A stretch of DNA of 64,000 nt from Bauldia sp963759235 (GCA_963759235.1 CAVWYO010000001.1:650999-714998), one strand, 5' to 3'. Numbered from the stretch's first letter, positions 54,398-63,704 are shown. Numbers and translations are program-made. The notes: a model not told the origin generated them from the sequence alone.

Positions 54398-55147
54398 TCA
54401 ACCGTTTGTCGCGCCGCCGGGTGTCGCCATCGGCAAGGCCGAACCCGGCGTTGCCTGCTTCGGGCGGCTGAGGCGCGGCGCGTCGAAAAGCTCCGGCCGC
54501 TCGACCAGGAGGGTTTCCAGATAGCGAACCGAACCCGAAGTGTGCTCCCGCACATGCGCCTCCGTTGCCGCCCGGTCGCCGGCCTCGATCGCGTCGAGGA
54601 TGGCGACATGCTGCGCGGCCACCTCGCCGATCTTGCCCGGTTCCGGCACGTGCAGGAAGCGAATCCGGTCGAGATGCGCCTTTTTCACGTGGATAGCGCT
54701 CCACAGCCGGCCCATTCCGGCCCGATCGAACAGCCAGGCGTGCATCTGATCGTCGAGGACGGTGAAGCGGGCGAAATCGCCGGTCGCCGCGACCGTGTTC
54801 TGCTGCACCACGAGATCGCGCGCCGGAGACATGTCGCGGTCGCGCATGGCGCAAAGACGCAAGGCAATGGCGACCTCGAGGTGCTCGCGCATGAATTGTG
54901 CCTGCCTGACCTCGTCCGGATCGATCGCCGCGATGAAGGTGCCGAATTGCGGAGCAACCGTGACCAGGCCGTGGTCGGCGAGCCGCAAGATCGCTTCGCG
55001 CACGGGGGTCCGGCTGACCTTGAACAGGTCGGCGGTCGCCTTTTCGGAGAGCGCCTGACCCGGCCGGAGCTCCAGCCGGACCACCATCCGCCGCAATTCG
55101 TCGTAGATCTGATCGGCGATGGACCGGCGTCGGTCAAGATTCATCAA
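54398..55147 (-). CDS. GntR-family (FadR/FCD) transcriptional regulator
   Basis: A 249-aa repressor. Seen in sequence: the N-terminal winged helix (SIADQIYDELRRMVV, LSEKATADLFKVSRTPVREAILRLADHGLV) and a C-terminal FCD ligand domain (FMREHLEVAIALRL, HAWLFDRAG, HVAILDAIEAGD, AHVREH) with the His residues of a metal-dependent ligand pocket. It is divergent from the TRAP genes and upstream of the RraA-like gene, so it probably controls both. Confidence 0.93.
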   Translation of the reverse strand: MMNLDRRRSIADQIYDELRRMVVRLELRPGQALSEKATADLFKVSRTPVREAILRLADHGLVTVAPQFGTFIAAIDPDEVRQAQFMREHLEVAIALRLCAMRDRDMSPARDLVVQQNTVAATGDFARFTVLDDQMHAWLFDRAGMGRLWSAIHVKKAHLDRIRFLHVPEPGKIGEVAAQHVAILDAIEAGDRAATEAHVREHTSGSVRYLETLLVERPELFDAPRLSRPKQATPGSALPMATPGGATNG

Positions 55148-55207
55148 TCAACTCCGTCACTTGGCTGAATTGCTCTGAACCGGACGGCTTCTGGCCACCG
55201 ACTCCTG

Positions 55208-55238
55208 TTGACAAGAGGCTCGGGAATAGCGCTACCAT
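55208..55238 (+). promoter_or_regulatory. Possible promoter for the TRAP operon
   Basis: A perfect -35 TTGACA at 55208-55213 and a TACCAT -10-like hexamer at 55233-55238, spaced 19 bp. The adjacent ATACTAGT lies where a GntR operator would be expected. Weak evidence. Confidence 0.35.
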
Positions 55239-55326
55239 ACTAGTGCGTTAGAAAGCAAAGGACACGGGACCACCGTGTGCAAGACCTGGTTTCGATCGAT
55301 CACGATTTCCAAGAGGGAGGGACCCG

Positions 55327-56307
55327 ATGAAGCTGAGAGCGACGCTGATCGCCGCGGCAGCGGCGGTAAGCCTGGCAGCCGTCTCAAACAGCAGCCTTGC
55401 GGCTGAATATACACTTCGCCTTGGCCATGTTCTGGCGCCAACCGACCCGCTGAGCATCGCCGCCGAAGGCATGAAGAAGGCCATCGAGGAGCGCACCAAC
55501 GGCGCCGTCGAGGTCCAGATCTTCACCAACTCGCAGCTCGGCGACACCCAGGACATGGTCGACCAGGCACAGGCCGGCGCCAATGTCGGCACCTTCGGCG
55601 ATGCTTCGCGTTTCGGCCAGTTCGTGCCGGAGTTCAACGTGCTGGCGGCGCCCTATGCCTTTACCAGCGTCGACGAGCTCGACAAGTTCGTCAACGGCCC
55701 GACCTTCGCCAAGTGGAACGACGAGCTGGCCCAGAAGACCGGCCTCACCATCCTGTCGTTCGACTGGTATCAGGGCGCCCGCGATTTTCTGACCAAGAAG
55801 CCGATCTCCAAGCCGGCCGATCTCGCCGGCGTGCGCATCCGCACCATCGGCCAGCCGTTGTGGATCGACACCATCAAGGCAATGGGCGCCGTGCCCACCC
55901 CGCTCGCCTGGGCGGAGGTCTATCCCTCGATCCAGACCGGGGTGATCGACGGGGCCGAGGCGCAGCCTTCCGCCATCTGGGGCGCCAAGCTCTACGAGGT
56001 GGTGAGCGACATCACCGTCACCGAGCACATCTATCTGATGAGCGGCCTGGTGGTCAGCGACCAGTGGTTCAAGTCGTTGCCCGAGGAATACCAGAAGATC
56101 GTCAAGGAAGAGGCGGTGCGCTGGGGCAAGGAAGCACTCAAGGCGAATGTCGAGGGCGCCGACAAGATCTTCGCCGACATCGAAGCGACCGGCGTCAAGG
56201 TCGCCCACATCGACACCACGCCGTTCCGGGAGGCCGTCAAGCCGGTCTACGACGAGCTCGGCCTCACCGATTTGATCGGCGAGGTCCGCAAAGAGGTCAT
56301 GAACTGA
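55327..56307 (+). CDS. TRAP transporter substrate-binding protein (DctP-type)
   Basis: A 326-aa periplasmic receptor. Seen in sequence: a Sec signal peptide (MKLRATLIAAAAAVSLAAV ... LAAEYT), then YTLRLGHVLAPTDPLS, ERTNGAVEVQIFTNSQLGDTQDM, the ligand-binding Arg region VRIRTIGQPLW and VYPSIQTGVIDGAEAQP. It starts the plus-strand operon DctP-DctQ-DctM and is divergent from a GntR regulator. Substrate, likely a small carboxylate, is not determined. Confidence 0.93.
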   Translation: MKLRATLIAAAAAVSLAAVSNSSLAAEYTLRLGHVLAPTDPLSIAAEGMKKAIEERTNGAVEVQIFTNSQLGDTQDMVDQAQAGANVGTFGDASRFGQFVPEFNVLAAPYAFTSVDELDKFVNGPTFAKWNDELAQKTGLTILSFDWYQGARDFLTKKPISKPADLAGVRIRTIGQPLWIDTIKAMGAVPTPLAWAEVYPSIQTGVIDGAEAQPSAIWGAKLYEVVSDITVTEHIYLMSGLVVSDQWFKSLPEEYQKIVKEEAVRWGKEALKANVEGADKIFADIEATGVKVAHIDTTPFREAVKPVYDELGLTDLIGEVRKEVMN

Positions 56308-56440
56308 CCTCTCTCACGACTGTCCCGCCGTCGCCGTGACGGCGGGAGCCCTTCTTTCGTCGCCCGTGCCACCCCCTGTCATCGGGCTTTCGCTTCGCGC
56401 ATCATCGCACCTGCCGGCTGTCACGGGATCCGGGCTTGCC

Positions 56441-56941
56441 ATGATCCATCGCGCCCTGAACGTGCTGCGCCTGATCGAACGCGCAATGGCCGCCGCGCTT
56501 CTCGTGGTGCTGGTCGCGATCGTCTTCGCCGGCGCGGCCGGGCGTTACACCGGCCACCCGGTCATCTGGTCGGACGAGGTGGCTCAGGCGCTCTTCGTCT
56601 GGGTGTCGATGCTCGCCGCCGATCTGACGCTGCAACGCCACGGCCATTTCAGCATCGATATTCTCGCCAATCTGTTGCCGCCGCGGGCCCGCTTCGTCCT
56701 CGACATCATCGTGCTTCTCCTTCTCGGCGGGCTGCTTGCGCTCCTCATCCTCAACGGCTTCCGCTTCGCCGACATGACCGCCGGGCGGCCGATGCCGATG
56801 CTCGGCCTGCCGTCGTCGGTGGCGACCGCGGCGCTGCCGGTCGGCTTCGCGCTGATGATGATCACGTTGATCGAGCAATTCGTGCGGCGCGTCCGCCATC
56901 GCGACGAGCCGCCACCGCACGCGGCGCGCGAGGTCATGTGA
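56441..56941 (+). CDS. TRAP transporter small permease (DctQ-type)
   Basis: A 166-aa four-helix membrane protein. Seen in sequence: LVVLVAIVFAGAAGRY, the family stretch IWSDEVAQALFVWVSMLAADLTLQRHGHFSID (two fragments) and LVLDIIVLLLLGGLLAL-type helices. ATG 56441 is chosen although the frame opens at 56336; it overlaps the DctM start by 4 nt. Confidence 0.88.
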   Translation: MIHRALNVLRLIERAMAAALLVVLVAIVFAGAAGRYTGHPVIWSDEVAQALFVWVSMLAADLTLQRHGHFSIDILANLLPPRARFVLDIIVLLLLGGLLALLILNGFRFADMTAGRPMPMLGLPSSVATAALPVGFALMMITLIEQFVRRVRHRDEPPPHAAREVM

Positions 56942-58221
56942 TGCTGACCACGGTCGCCATCCTCTTCTTCGTATTCCTGTTCATCAACGTGCCGGTCGCC
57001 TTCGCGCTGGCGCTGGCGACGATCCCGGTGTTCCTTCTCACCGACTACATGCCGATGACGGTCGCCGTCCAGCGCATGTACGGCGCCACGCTTTCCTTCC
57101 CGCTTCTGGCGGTGCCGTTCTTCATTCTGGCCGGCAACCTGATGAACACCAGCGGCATCACCGAGCGCCTTTTGCGCTTCGCCCGGCTGTTGACCGGCTG
57201 GATGGTCGGCGGCCTCGCCCAGGTGTCGATCGTGCTCTCCGCTTTGATGGGCGGCATCTCCGGCGCCGCCGTCGCCGACGCGGCGATGGAAGCGCGCATC
57301 CTCGGCCCGACCATGACCGAGCGCGGCTACGACAAGGGTTTCAGCGCCTCGGTGATCGCGTTTTCGTCGATCATCACCGCGACCATCCCGCCGAGCATCG
57401 GCCTCATCCTGTTCGGCTTCATCAGCGACGTGTCGATCGGCCGCCTGCTCCTCGGCGGCGTGATACCGGGACTGCTGATGACGGCGACGCTGATGACCGT
57501 CACCGCCATCATCGCCCGGCGCCGCGGCTACAAGCCCGAACTCGCCGAACGACCGAGCCTGCGCCAGCTCGGCGCCAGCTTCCGCGAATGCTTCTGGGCG
57601 CTGATCTTTCCGATCTTCCTGCTCGTCGGCTTCCGCTTCGGCTTCTTCACCGCGACCGAGGCCGGCGCGGTGGTGGTGGTCTATGCGCTGATCGTCGGCG
57701 CCGTCATCTACCGGGAAATGGGCGTCCGCGACTTGATCGAGGCGCTCAACCACTCGGTGATCGACATCGGCATGGTGATGCTGATCATCATCATGGCGGC
57801 GGTGCTCGGCCACGCCGTCACCATCGAACACGCGCCCGCCGCCATCACCGGCTTTCTCACCGAGTTCGCCGGCCATCCCTACCTCACCCTGCTAGCGGTG
57901 CTCCTCATCCTGTTCGTCGCCGGGATGGTGATGGAGGCGACGGTCAACGTGCTCCTGCTGACGCCTCTCCTCCTGCCGGCGCTGGTCGCCCAGGGCTTCG
58001 ACCCGGTCCATGTCGGCGTGGTGATGATCATCATCATCACCTCGGGCGGCAACACGCCGCCGGTCGGCGTGATCATGTACACGGTCTGCGGCATCATGAA
58101 ATGCAGCTTCGCCGAGTTCGTCCGCTGGTCGTGGCCGTTCATCCTCGCCATGGCGGTGCTGGTGGCGGTCCTGGCGCTGGTTCCGGAACTGGTTCTGTTC
58201 CTCCCCAATCAACTGATGTAG
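56938..58221 (+). CDS. TRAP transporter large permease (DctM-type)
   Basis: A 427-aa inner-membrane subunit with about 12 helices. Seen in sequence: VPFFILAGNLMNTSGITERLLRF, GGISGAAVADAAMEARILGPTM, ITATIPPSIGLILFGFIS, and GNTPPVGVIMYTV. Together with DctP and DctQ it forms a complete Na+-driven TRAP system. GC-rich and typical. Confidence 0.93.
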   Translation: MMLTTVAILFFVFLFINVPVAFALALATIPVFLLTDYMPMTVAVQRMYGATLSFPLLAVPFFILAGNLMNTSGITERLLRFARLLTGWMVGGLAQVSIVLSALMGGISGAAVADAAMEARILGPTMTERGYDKGFSASVIAFSSIITATIPPSIGLILFGFISDVSIGRLLLGGVIPGLLMTATLMTVTAIIARRRGYKPELAERPSLRQLGASFRECFWALIFPIFLLVGFRFGFFTATEAGAVVVVYALIVGAVIYREMGVRDLIEALNHSVIDIGMVMLIIIMAAVLGHAVTIEHAPAAITGFLTEFAGHPYLTLLAVLLILFVAGMVMEATVNVLLLTPLLLPALVAQGFDPVHVGVVMIIIITSGGNTPPVGVIMYTVCGIMKCSFAEFVRWSWPFILAMAVLVAVLALVPELVLFLPNQLM

Positions 58222-58399
58222 CCCGCGGCAATGCGGCGGGCGATTTCGAAAAAGCGGCCGCGACCAGGGCCGGAATCCCGGTGCGCTTGCCCCGCGAGAG
58301 TGACGCGGCCGGTTCGGTTCGCCTCGACGGCAGATGCGGGGCGGTCGAGGGCTCCCCGCGGCCTTGCGCAAGGCCGCCGAAAGCCATACGTGCGGGGGC

Positions 58400-58627
58400 G
58401 AGCTCATCCACCGGAACCCGCCGGGCCGAGGCTTTGCCCAGCCGTCGGTCGACAAGCCCATCCAACCCGTCCTCCTCGTAGCGATCCCGGTAGCAGCGGA
58501 ACTGGCGTTCCGAGCACCCAAGAATCTCGCCCGCTTCCATCATCGGTAGCTCCCGCCGCTCCCAACGGCTCAATACATCTCGAAACTTTTGCATCCTGCG
58601 GCCCTGTAGCCATGTCGCCCGGTTCAT
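58400..58627 (-). pseudogene. N-terminal fragment of an ISNCY-type transposase
   Basis: About 76 codons matching the N-terminal helix-turn-helix part of an ISNCY-like transposase: NRATWLQGRRMQKFRDVLSRW, EAGEILGCSERQFRCYRDRYEE, DGLDGLVDRRLGKASARRVPVDE. After VPVDE the frame leaves the family sequence, so the DDE catalytic core is missing. The upstream DNA to about 58690 (TTGTCCGG repeats) looks like the IS left end. The remainder of the element is gone. Confidence 0.7.
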
Positions 58628-58774
58628 CGCTCCGCCTCCTCGCGAAACGACAAAACCGGACAACTCGTCTGCTACCTAACCCGGACAAATCATATGCTAT
58701 TGCCAGGGGTGTCGGCGTACTTGCGTGCGGTCGCGTGCCGACTATAGTCCGCCCGACCCGGCGGAGCCCGGAGC

Positions 58775-58864
58775 GGAGGGGTGGCCGAGTGGTCGAAGGC
58801 GCACGCCTGGAAAGTGTGTAGGCGGGAAACCGTCTCGGGGGTTCGAATCCCCCTCCCTCCGCCA
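58775..58864 (+). tRNA. tRNA-Ser (anticodon GGA)
   Basis: A 90-nt cloverleaf with a long variable arm. The acceptor GGAGGGG pairs with TCCCTCC, followed by discriminator G and an encoded CCA. The anticodon stem CACGC/GTGTG with loop CTGGAAA gives GGA. A tyrosine integrase gene starts 220 bp downstream, so this tRNA is the likely integration target. Confidence 0.96.
58837..58864. other. Probable attL core at the tRNA-Ser 3' end
   Basis: The T-arm and acceptor 3' half of tRNA-Ser directly precede an integrase gene, the usual attachment site of P4-type elements. The duplicate right-hand copy is not in the window, so the exact core length is unknown. Confidence 0.45.
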
Positions 58865-59083
58865 GTTGGCTTGTTTACCGCCGTTCCCTGAAATCCCCGA
58901 ATGTTCCCACAACTTGCTGTTAACTATGCATGAATTGCGCTGGCTGCGTTCCCAGCCGTTCCTTGACGTTCGCCCAAATCCTCGCTAGCTATGTGGGTAG
59001 AAACGTGGGCAATGACGTAGGCGGACACCGTAGAATTGGCGGTCGCCGCCGGTCCACGAAAACGGCTGACGAAGGGGAAGGTC

Positions 59084-60322
59084 ATGGCTGTCACCGGAAA
59101 GCTCACGCCCCTGCGTGTAGAGAAATTGCGCAAGCCCGGTCGATATGGCGACGGCGGGAACCTGTGGCTGCAAGTGTCGAAGTGGGGAACGAAGTCATGG
59201 CTGTTCCGGTACACGATTGATGGCAAGCAACGCCAAATGGGATTGGGCAGCGCCGACACCGTGAAGCTCGGCGAGGCGCGTGAGCAAGCACGGCAGGCCC
59301 GCAACTGGTTCTTGCACGGACACGACCCGATCGCTCAGCGCGACGCCGAGCGCGCGGCGGCGCGTGCCGATGCCGCGAAGGGTGTCACATTCAAGAACGC
59401 GAGCGAGCGATACATCGCTGCCCACGAAGCGGCTTGGAAGAATGAGAAGCACGTCACACAGTGGCGAGCGACGCTGACGACCTATGCCTATCCGATCATG
59501 GGCGATCTGTCGGTGGCTGCCATCGACACGGGGCTAGTGACGAAGGTTCTTGAACCGATCTGGACGACGAAGCCCGAGACGGCGAGCCGGCTTCGCGGTC
59601 GCATCGAAGTGATCCTCGATTGGGCGAAGGTTCGCGGATACCGCCACGGCGAGAACCCGGCGCGGTGGCGCGGCCATCTCGACAAGTTGCTGCCGGCCAA
59701 GGGCAAGGTTCGCAAGGTCACCCACCATGCCGCGTTGCCGATCGACAATCTTGCTAGCTTCATGGCGGCGCTGCGCAAGCAACCGGGTGTTGGTGCCCGC
59801 GCCTTGGAATTTGCCGTCTTGACGGCGGCGAGAACTGGCGAAGTCATCGGAGCCCGCTGGTCTGAAATCGACTTGGCAGCCAAGATGTGGACGGTCCCGG
59901 TTGATCGCATGAAAGCGGGCCGGGAGCACCGCGTGCCGTTGTCCGATTGCGCCGTCGAAATCCTTGAGGCTCTGCCGCGCGGCCAGGCAGACGATTACGT
60001 GTTCCCCGGTGCCAAGCCGGGAGCCCCGCTGAGCAATATGAGCCTGTTGGCTACGCTCAAGCGCATGGGCCGTGGCGATCTGACGACACACGGCTTTCGC
60101 AGCACTTTCCGGGATTGGACTGCCGAGCGAACCAACTACCCTCGCGAGGTCGCTGAAATGGCGCTCGCCCACAAGGTCGCCGACGCCGTTGAAGCGGCGT
60201 ATCGGCGCGGTGACCTGTTCCAGAAGCGGCAACGGCTCATGCAGGCGTGGGCCGATGCTTGCGCGGCTCCGCCGGCTGACAAGTCGTCGCGTGTCGTCTC
60301 GCTCAGGGAGGCGATGGCATGA
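59084..60322 (+). CDS. Tyrosine-type site-specific integrase (P4/DUF4102 type)
   Basis: A 412-aa recombinase. Seen in sequence: an N-terminal DUF4102-like arm-binding domain (GRYGDGGNLWLQVSKWGTKSWLFRY, shortened), the first catalytic Arg in TAARTGEVIGARWSEID, HGFRSTFRDWTAE with His-x-x-Arg, and the C-terminal tyrosine in AYRRGDLFQKRQRLMQAW. ATG 59084 follows GGGGAAGG. It starts 220 bp downstream of tRNA-Ser, the hallmark of a tRNA-integrated mobile element. Confidence 0.94.
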   Translation: MAVTGKLTPLRVEKLRKPGRYGDGGNLWLQVSKWGTKSWLFRYTIDGKQRQMGLGSADTVKLGEAREQARQARNWFLHGHDPIAQRDAERAAARADAAKGVTFKNASERYIAAHEAAWKNEKHVTQWRATLTTYAYPIMGDLSVAAIDTGLVTKVLEPIWTTKPETASRLRGRIEVILDWAKVRGYRHGENPARWRGHLDKLLPAKGKVRKVTHHAALPIDNLASFMAALRKQPGVGARALEFAVLTAARTGEVIGARWSEIDLAAKMWTVPVDRMKAGREHRVPLSDCAVEILEALPRGQADDYVFPGAKPGAPLSNMSLLATLKRMGRGDLTTHGFRSTFRDWTAERTNYPREVAEMALAHKVADAVEAAYRRGDLFQKRQRLMQAWADACAAPPADKSSRVVSLREAMA

Positions 60323-60867
60323 GCAAGCGCCCGCCCGCGATGAAGCACGAAGACCTGCCGCTTACTGGTTCCGACGCACTCGACGAATACCACATGGCGG
60401 AAAACGACGCGATGCTCGCAGAGGAAGCTGCGGCCCATGAGATCGTCGCGTGCTGCAAGTCGGTGGTGAGGCTGGTTGGACAAGAGCAAGCCAAGCGGCT
60501 GTTTGCGGCGTTCGCCAAGGCGCTGCCTCCGTCACAGCCCAGGCCGAAGCCTCGGGGCAGGCCCAAGGGGCGGGATTGGACGAAGGATGATCTTTTCCTC
60601 TTGGTCGCCGTGAGCACCGCGCCGCGCGGCCAGAAGACGGCGACGCGGGATCGGGTCTTCGAGGCGACCCGAATATCGCGTACGGATGGGGGCGTGGCTG
60701 ATAACGCCGCCAAACGCTTGCAGCGGCTCCGGCGCGATTGGCGGAACGAAGACCCCGCCTGCCGGCAATGGCTGATCGAAGGCTATTTCGAGCCCGAGTT
60801 GGACGTTGCTCGCCGCCCCGCTAGCGAGATTTTCGCCGGGGCGGCAGCGGTCAGGGACAATAAATAG
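60319..60867 (+). CDS. Hypothetical protein of the integrative element
   Basis: A 182-aa protein, not recognised. It is rich in charged residues, with a basic linker (PSQPRPKPRGRPKGRDW) followed by a helical segment (VFEATRISRTDGGVADNAAKRLQRLRRDW). The repeated basic residues and RPKGR motif, an AT-hook-like core, suggest DNA or RNA binding. It overlaps the integrase stop by 4 nt. Confidence 0.7.
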   Translation: MSKRPPAMKHEDLPLTGSDALDEYHMAENDAMLAEEAAAHEIVACCKSVVRLVGQEQAKRLFAAFAKALPPSQPRPKPRGRPKGRDWTKDDLFLLVAVSTAPRGQKTATRDRVFEATRISRTDGGVADNAAKRLQRLRRDWRNEDPACRQWLIEGYFEPELDVARRPASEIFAGAAAVRDNK

Positions 60868-60974
60868 CCCGTCCCCAAGCGAATTGTTGTCTCTCCATTC
60901 GCGGCTTCTCTCGGCCCATATTCGCGGACGAGGCGTGGCCCTTCGGCCCGCACGCGAACATGGAGTGACAGGTA

Positions 60975-61196
60975 ATGAGTACCGCGCAAATCGACGTGAT
61001 GACTGTGACGCAAGTCATCCGGTCCGGCCCTTTCGGCCGCCAGAAAATCTACCAGTTATTGAACAGCGGCGCGTTGCCGGCAACCAAGCTCGGACGCAAC
61101 ACGCTTGTCCGCGTCAGCGACTTCGAGAAACTGATCGCCACCGCCCCTCGGTATCCGGCCAAGGATGCCAAGTCGAACCGCCGCGAGGGAGCGTGA
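60975..61196 (+). CDS. Excisionase-like/MerR-type DNA-binding protein
   Basis: A 73-aa winged-helix protein of the excisionase/DNA-binding helix-turn-helix_17 type: TVTQVIRSGPFGRQKIYQLLNSGALPATKLGRNTLVRVSDFEKLI (core). This is the size and pattern of Xis/AlpA-like factors that direct element excision. It precedes a 71-aa protein by 1 nt. Confidence 0.85.
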   Translation: MSTAQIDVMTVTQVIRSGPFGRQKIYQLLNSGALPATKLGRNTLVRVSDFEKLIATAPRYPAKDAKSNRREGA

Positions 61197-61197
61197 C

Positions 61198-61413
61198 ATG
61201 AGCACCCTTGCCGACGGCGCGCGCACGCCGCGTGCCCGCTTCCTTGTTGCCGAGGCGGCTGAGAAGGCCGGTATCAGCCCGGACTTGATCAACCTTTGGA
61301 TCGATGACGATCTCGACGAAGTGCGAGAGACGATGACGCCTGAGTGCGACACTATCTTCCTTGTGCTCGGCACCACCGCCAACAGCGTCGAAGAATTGGC
61401 GGTGCAGCCGTGA
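61198..61413 (+). CDS. Small hypothetical protein of the integrative element
   Basis: A 71-aa protein, not recognised: RFLVAEAAEKAGISPDLINLWIDDDLDEVRETM ... IFLVLGTTANSVEEL. It starts 1 nt after the excisionase-like gene and its stop overlaps the GTG start of the primase-like gene, so the three are one operon. Confidence 0.75.
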   Translation: MSTLADGARTPRARFLVAEAAEKAGISPDLINLWIDDDLDEVRETMTPECDTIFLVLGTTANSVEELAVQP

Positions 61414-63584
61414 ACGCCGCGCTGACCCCTGACAAGGGGAAGGCGCGAGAGTTCATCAAGGCGCTGACCGGCTCCCCGGATACAGTCATGCGCTTCCGGC
61501 TGATCGACGACAACAAGGCCAAGGATCACCGCAAGCTGGCGACTGTCGAACGTGTCGGCACCGTCGATCAGGTCTGGCCTGAAATCGTTCAGCGTCAGAG
61601 GGACGGCTATGGCGTTTTCTACGTCGTGAATGAGGTCCGGGCTGATCTGCCGCCTGACAAGTTCGCCACCGACAAGGACGTGACGAAGGTCCGCGCCGTT
61701 TTCATTGATAACGATGATCACGTGCCGGAAGTGTGGGAGTTCGTGGGAACGAAACCCGACTTGATCGTCACCACTAGCCCCGGACGTGGGCAAGCTCTGT
61801 GGCGTGTCGATGACAGGCTGGTCGATGACTTCAAACAGTCTCAGCAGCGACTCGCTGCCTACTACGAAACCGATCCTAGCGTCGTGAACCCGTCGCGCGT
61901 GTTGCGCCTACCCGGCACGCTGCACCAGAAAGGCGAGCCGCACCTTGTCACGTTCGAGGCGTTTCCCGACGCCAAGGGCGATCCCTTCAAGGACGTTCCG
62001 CTAGTCGATGAAGCCAAGGCCAGCGAGGCGCGAGGCGAGCCGGTCACTGTGAACATGCTGATCGACGCGCTCAGCTACATCGACCCGACCTTCAAGGACG
62101 ATCGGTTGCAGTGGCTCGGCGTCATGAAGTTCCTGTGGCACGGCGAGTGCCCGCTCGCCGATGGTGAGGAAGAACCCGACTGGCACATGCTCGCCGATGA
62201 TTGGTCGAGTGGCGGGCTGTGGCGTCATCGCACGGGCGATGAAGCATTCGAGGTCGAAACCTACAGGGGCTTCGACGATGTGGGGAAGAACGCTGGCGAG
62301 CATCCTACCGACAACGCGAACCGAACTGGGCTTGGCACGATCTTCGCCCGTGCGAAGGCCGCTGGCTACGAAGGTCCGACCCGGATCGAAAGACCTAGCA
62401 GCGAAGTCTTCCGCGACGTGCTGGGGAACCTGCCGACCGTTACCGCTCCTAGCATCGTGTCCGGCGCTGGCGATCCGATCGGATTGAAAAGGCGACAGCA
62501 ACGCCGCAAGACGCGGATCGTGCGGCCTTCTCAGTTGCGAGATGAACCTGACCCTGAATGGTTCATCGAAGGCGTCATGTACCGGCGCGAAAACTTCCTT
62601 CTCTACGCCGAACAGAAGAAGGGCAAGAGCCTGTCGGTCCTCGATATCGTGTTGAGCGTGGCGCTTGGCGTCCCGGTGTTCGGGCATTTCCCGGTTCACC
62701 TTCGCCACGGTGGCAAGGTCGTCTACATGACCGCCGAAGGTAACACGTTCCTGAAGCGTCGGGTGTCCGCGTGGCTGAAGGCGCACGGCAAGAACTGGGA
62801 TGATATCGAGGATATCGTGCGGTTCGTGACCGACGTGCCGCGAGTGGCGCAGCCGGACGATGTTACTCGTCACATCGCGCTCATCCGCGAGGAACTTGGC
62901 GACGATGCGAAGGTCGATCTGATCGTCATCGACACGCTTGGGCGAGCGATCGGTACTGAGGATGAAAACGCCGCTGCCATCATGAACAGGTACGATGAAG
63001 TGTGTCGTTACCTCGCGGAGTCGTTCGACGCGGAGACGATCACCATCTCGCATGTCGGCAAGGACAAGACCCGAGGGCCGCGTGGTAGCAGCGCGATCAC
63101 CGCGAACTTCGATGCCACAGCGTTTCTGGACACGGCTGACGACCACAGGGTGTGGCGTCCGAAGGACAATCGCGGCGAGGGTTATCAGACCTTCGACCTC
63201 GTTCTCAGGAACGATGGTGGCGAGTACGTTGTCTGGGGCGAACACGTCGAGGATGCCGACACGGCCAACGCCCGTCCGCTCGGCAAGTACGATCGCCGGC
63301 TCGTGATCATGGCGTTGGAAGAATTGGGAGCTTTTGGCGACAGTGCGGCGCGGATCAAGACCCGGACGCTCGCGGAGCACATGTTCCCGAACGCCGCTGA
63401 GGGCGGGATGTTGAAGGCGCACACCGACAATCTCAATCGGTTCGCCAAGTTGGACCCGCGCACTGACAAACCCCGCCACCTGTTCGGCCTGCGCAAGGAC
63501 ACGGACGGGGGCGTTTTCTGGTTCTCCGACCACACCAAGGCGGAGGGTGATCAGGCCATCGCCGAGGCGGACCTGATCCTCTGA
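61410..63584 (+). CDS. Primase-ATPase replication protein of the element
   Basis: A 724-aa fusion, starting at GTG 61410 (overlap with the preceding stop). The N-terminal about 1-200 residues resemble a RepB-type archaeo-eukaryotic primase: AVFIDNDDH, TTSPGRGQALWRVDD and VNPSRVLRLPGTLHQK. The central-to-C-terminal half is a RecA-like AAA_25 ATPase: Walker A at EQKKGKS, Walker B in VDLIVIDTLG, and ITISHVGKDKTRGPRGSSA. The combination is typical of replication proteins on integrative elements and phages. It probably replicates the excised element. Confidence 0.86.
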   Translation: MNAALTPDKGKAREFIKALTGSPDTVMRFRLIDDNKAKDHRKLATVERVGTVDQVWPEIVQRQRDGYGVFYVVNEVRADLPPDKFATDKDVTKVRAVFIDNDDHVPEVWEFVGTKPDLIVTTSPGRGQALWRVDDRLVDDFKQSQQRLAAYYETDPSVVNPSRVLRLPGTLHQKGEPHLVTFEAFPDAKGDPFKDVPLVDEAKASEARGEPVTVNMLIDALSYIDPTFKDDRLQWLGVMKFLWHGECPLADGEEEPDWHMLADDWSSGGLWRHRTGDEAFEVETYRGFDDVGKNAGEHPTDNANRTGLGTIFARAKAAGYEGPTRIERPSSEVFRDVLGNLPTVTAPSIVSGAGDPIGLKRRQQRRKTRIVRPSQLRDEPDPEWFIEGVMYRRENFLLYAEQKKGKSLSVLDIVLSVALGVPVFGHFPVHLRHGGKVVYMTAEGNTFLKRRVSAWLKAHGKNWDDIEDIVRFVTDVPRVAQPDDVTRHIALIREELGDDAKVDLIVIDTLGRAIGTEDENAAAIMNRYDEVCRYLAESFDAETITISHVGKDKTRGPRGSSAITANFDATAFLDTADDHRVWRPKDNRGEGYQTFDLVLRNDGGEYVVWGEHVEDADTANARPLGKYDRRLVIMALEELGAFGDSAARIKTRTLAEHMFPNAAEGGMLKAHTDNLNRFAKLDPRTDKPRHLFGLRKDTDGGVFWFSDHTKAEGDQAIAEADLIL

Positions 63585-63639
63585 TCCACCTTGATCCACC
63601 CCGAGGGGTTGCGGCGCAGGGGAGAGTAGCGGCACGGAC

Positions 63640-63680
63640 AGCAGCACAGCACACACACCCCTTAGGGTGTGCGTGCTGCT
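63640..63680. terminator. Hairpin downstream of the primase gene
   Basis: AGCAGCAC (63640-63647) pairs with GTGCTGCT (63673-63680), and ACACACCC (63653-63660) with GGGTGTGC (63665-63672), separated by a 4-nt loop. An outer AGAGTAGC/GCTACTCT pair extends it. A TTTG follows, so it could terminate transcription or be an origin structure. Confidence 0.45.
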
Positions 63681-63704
63681 ACTCTGTTTGTCGATGGTAA
63701 GCGG

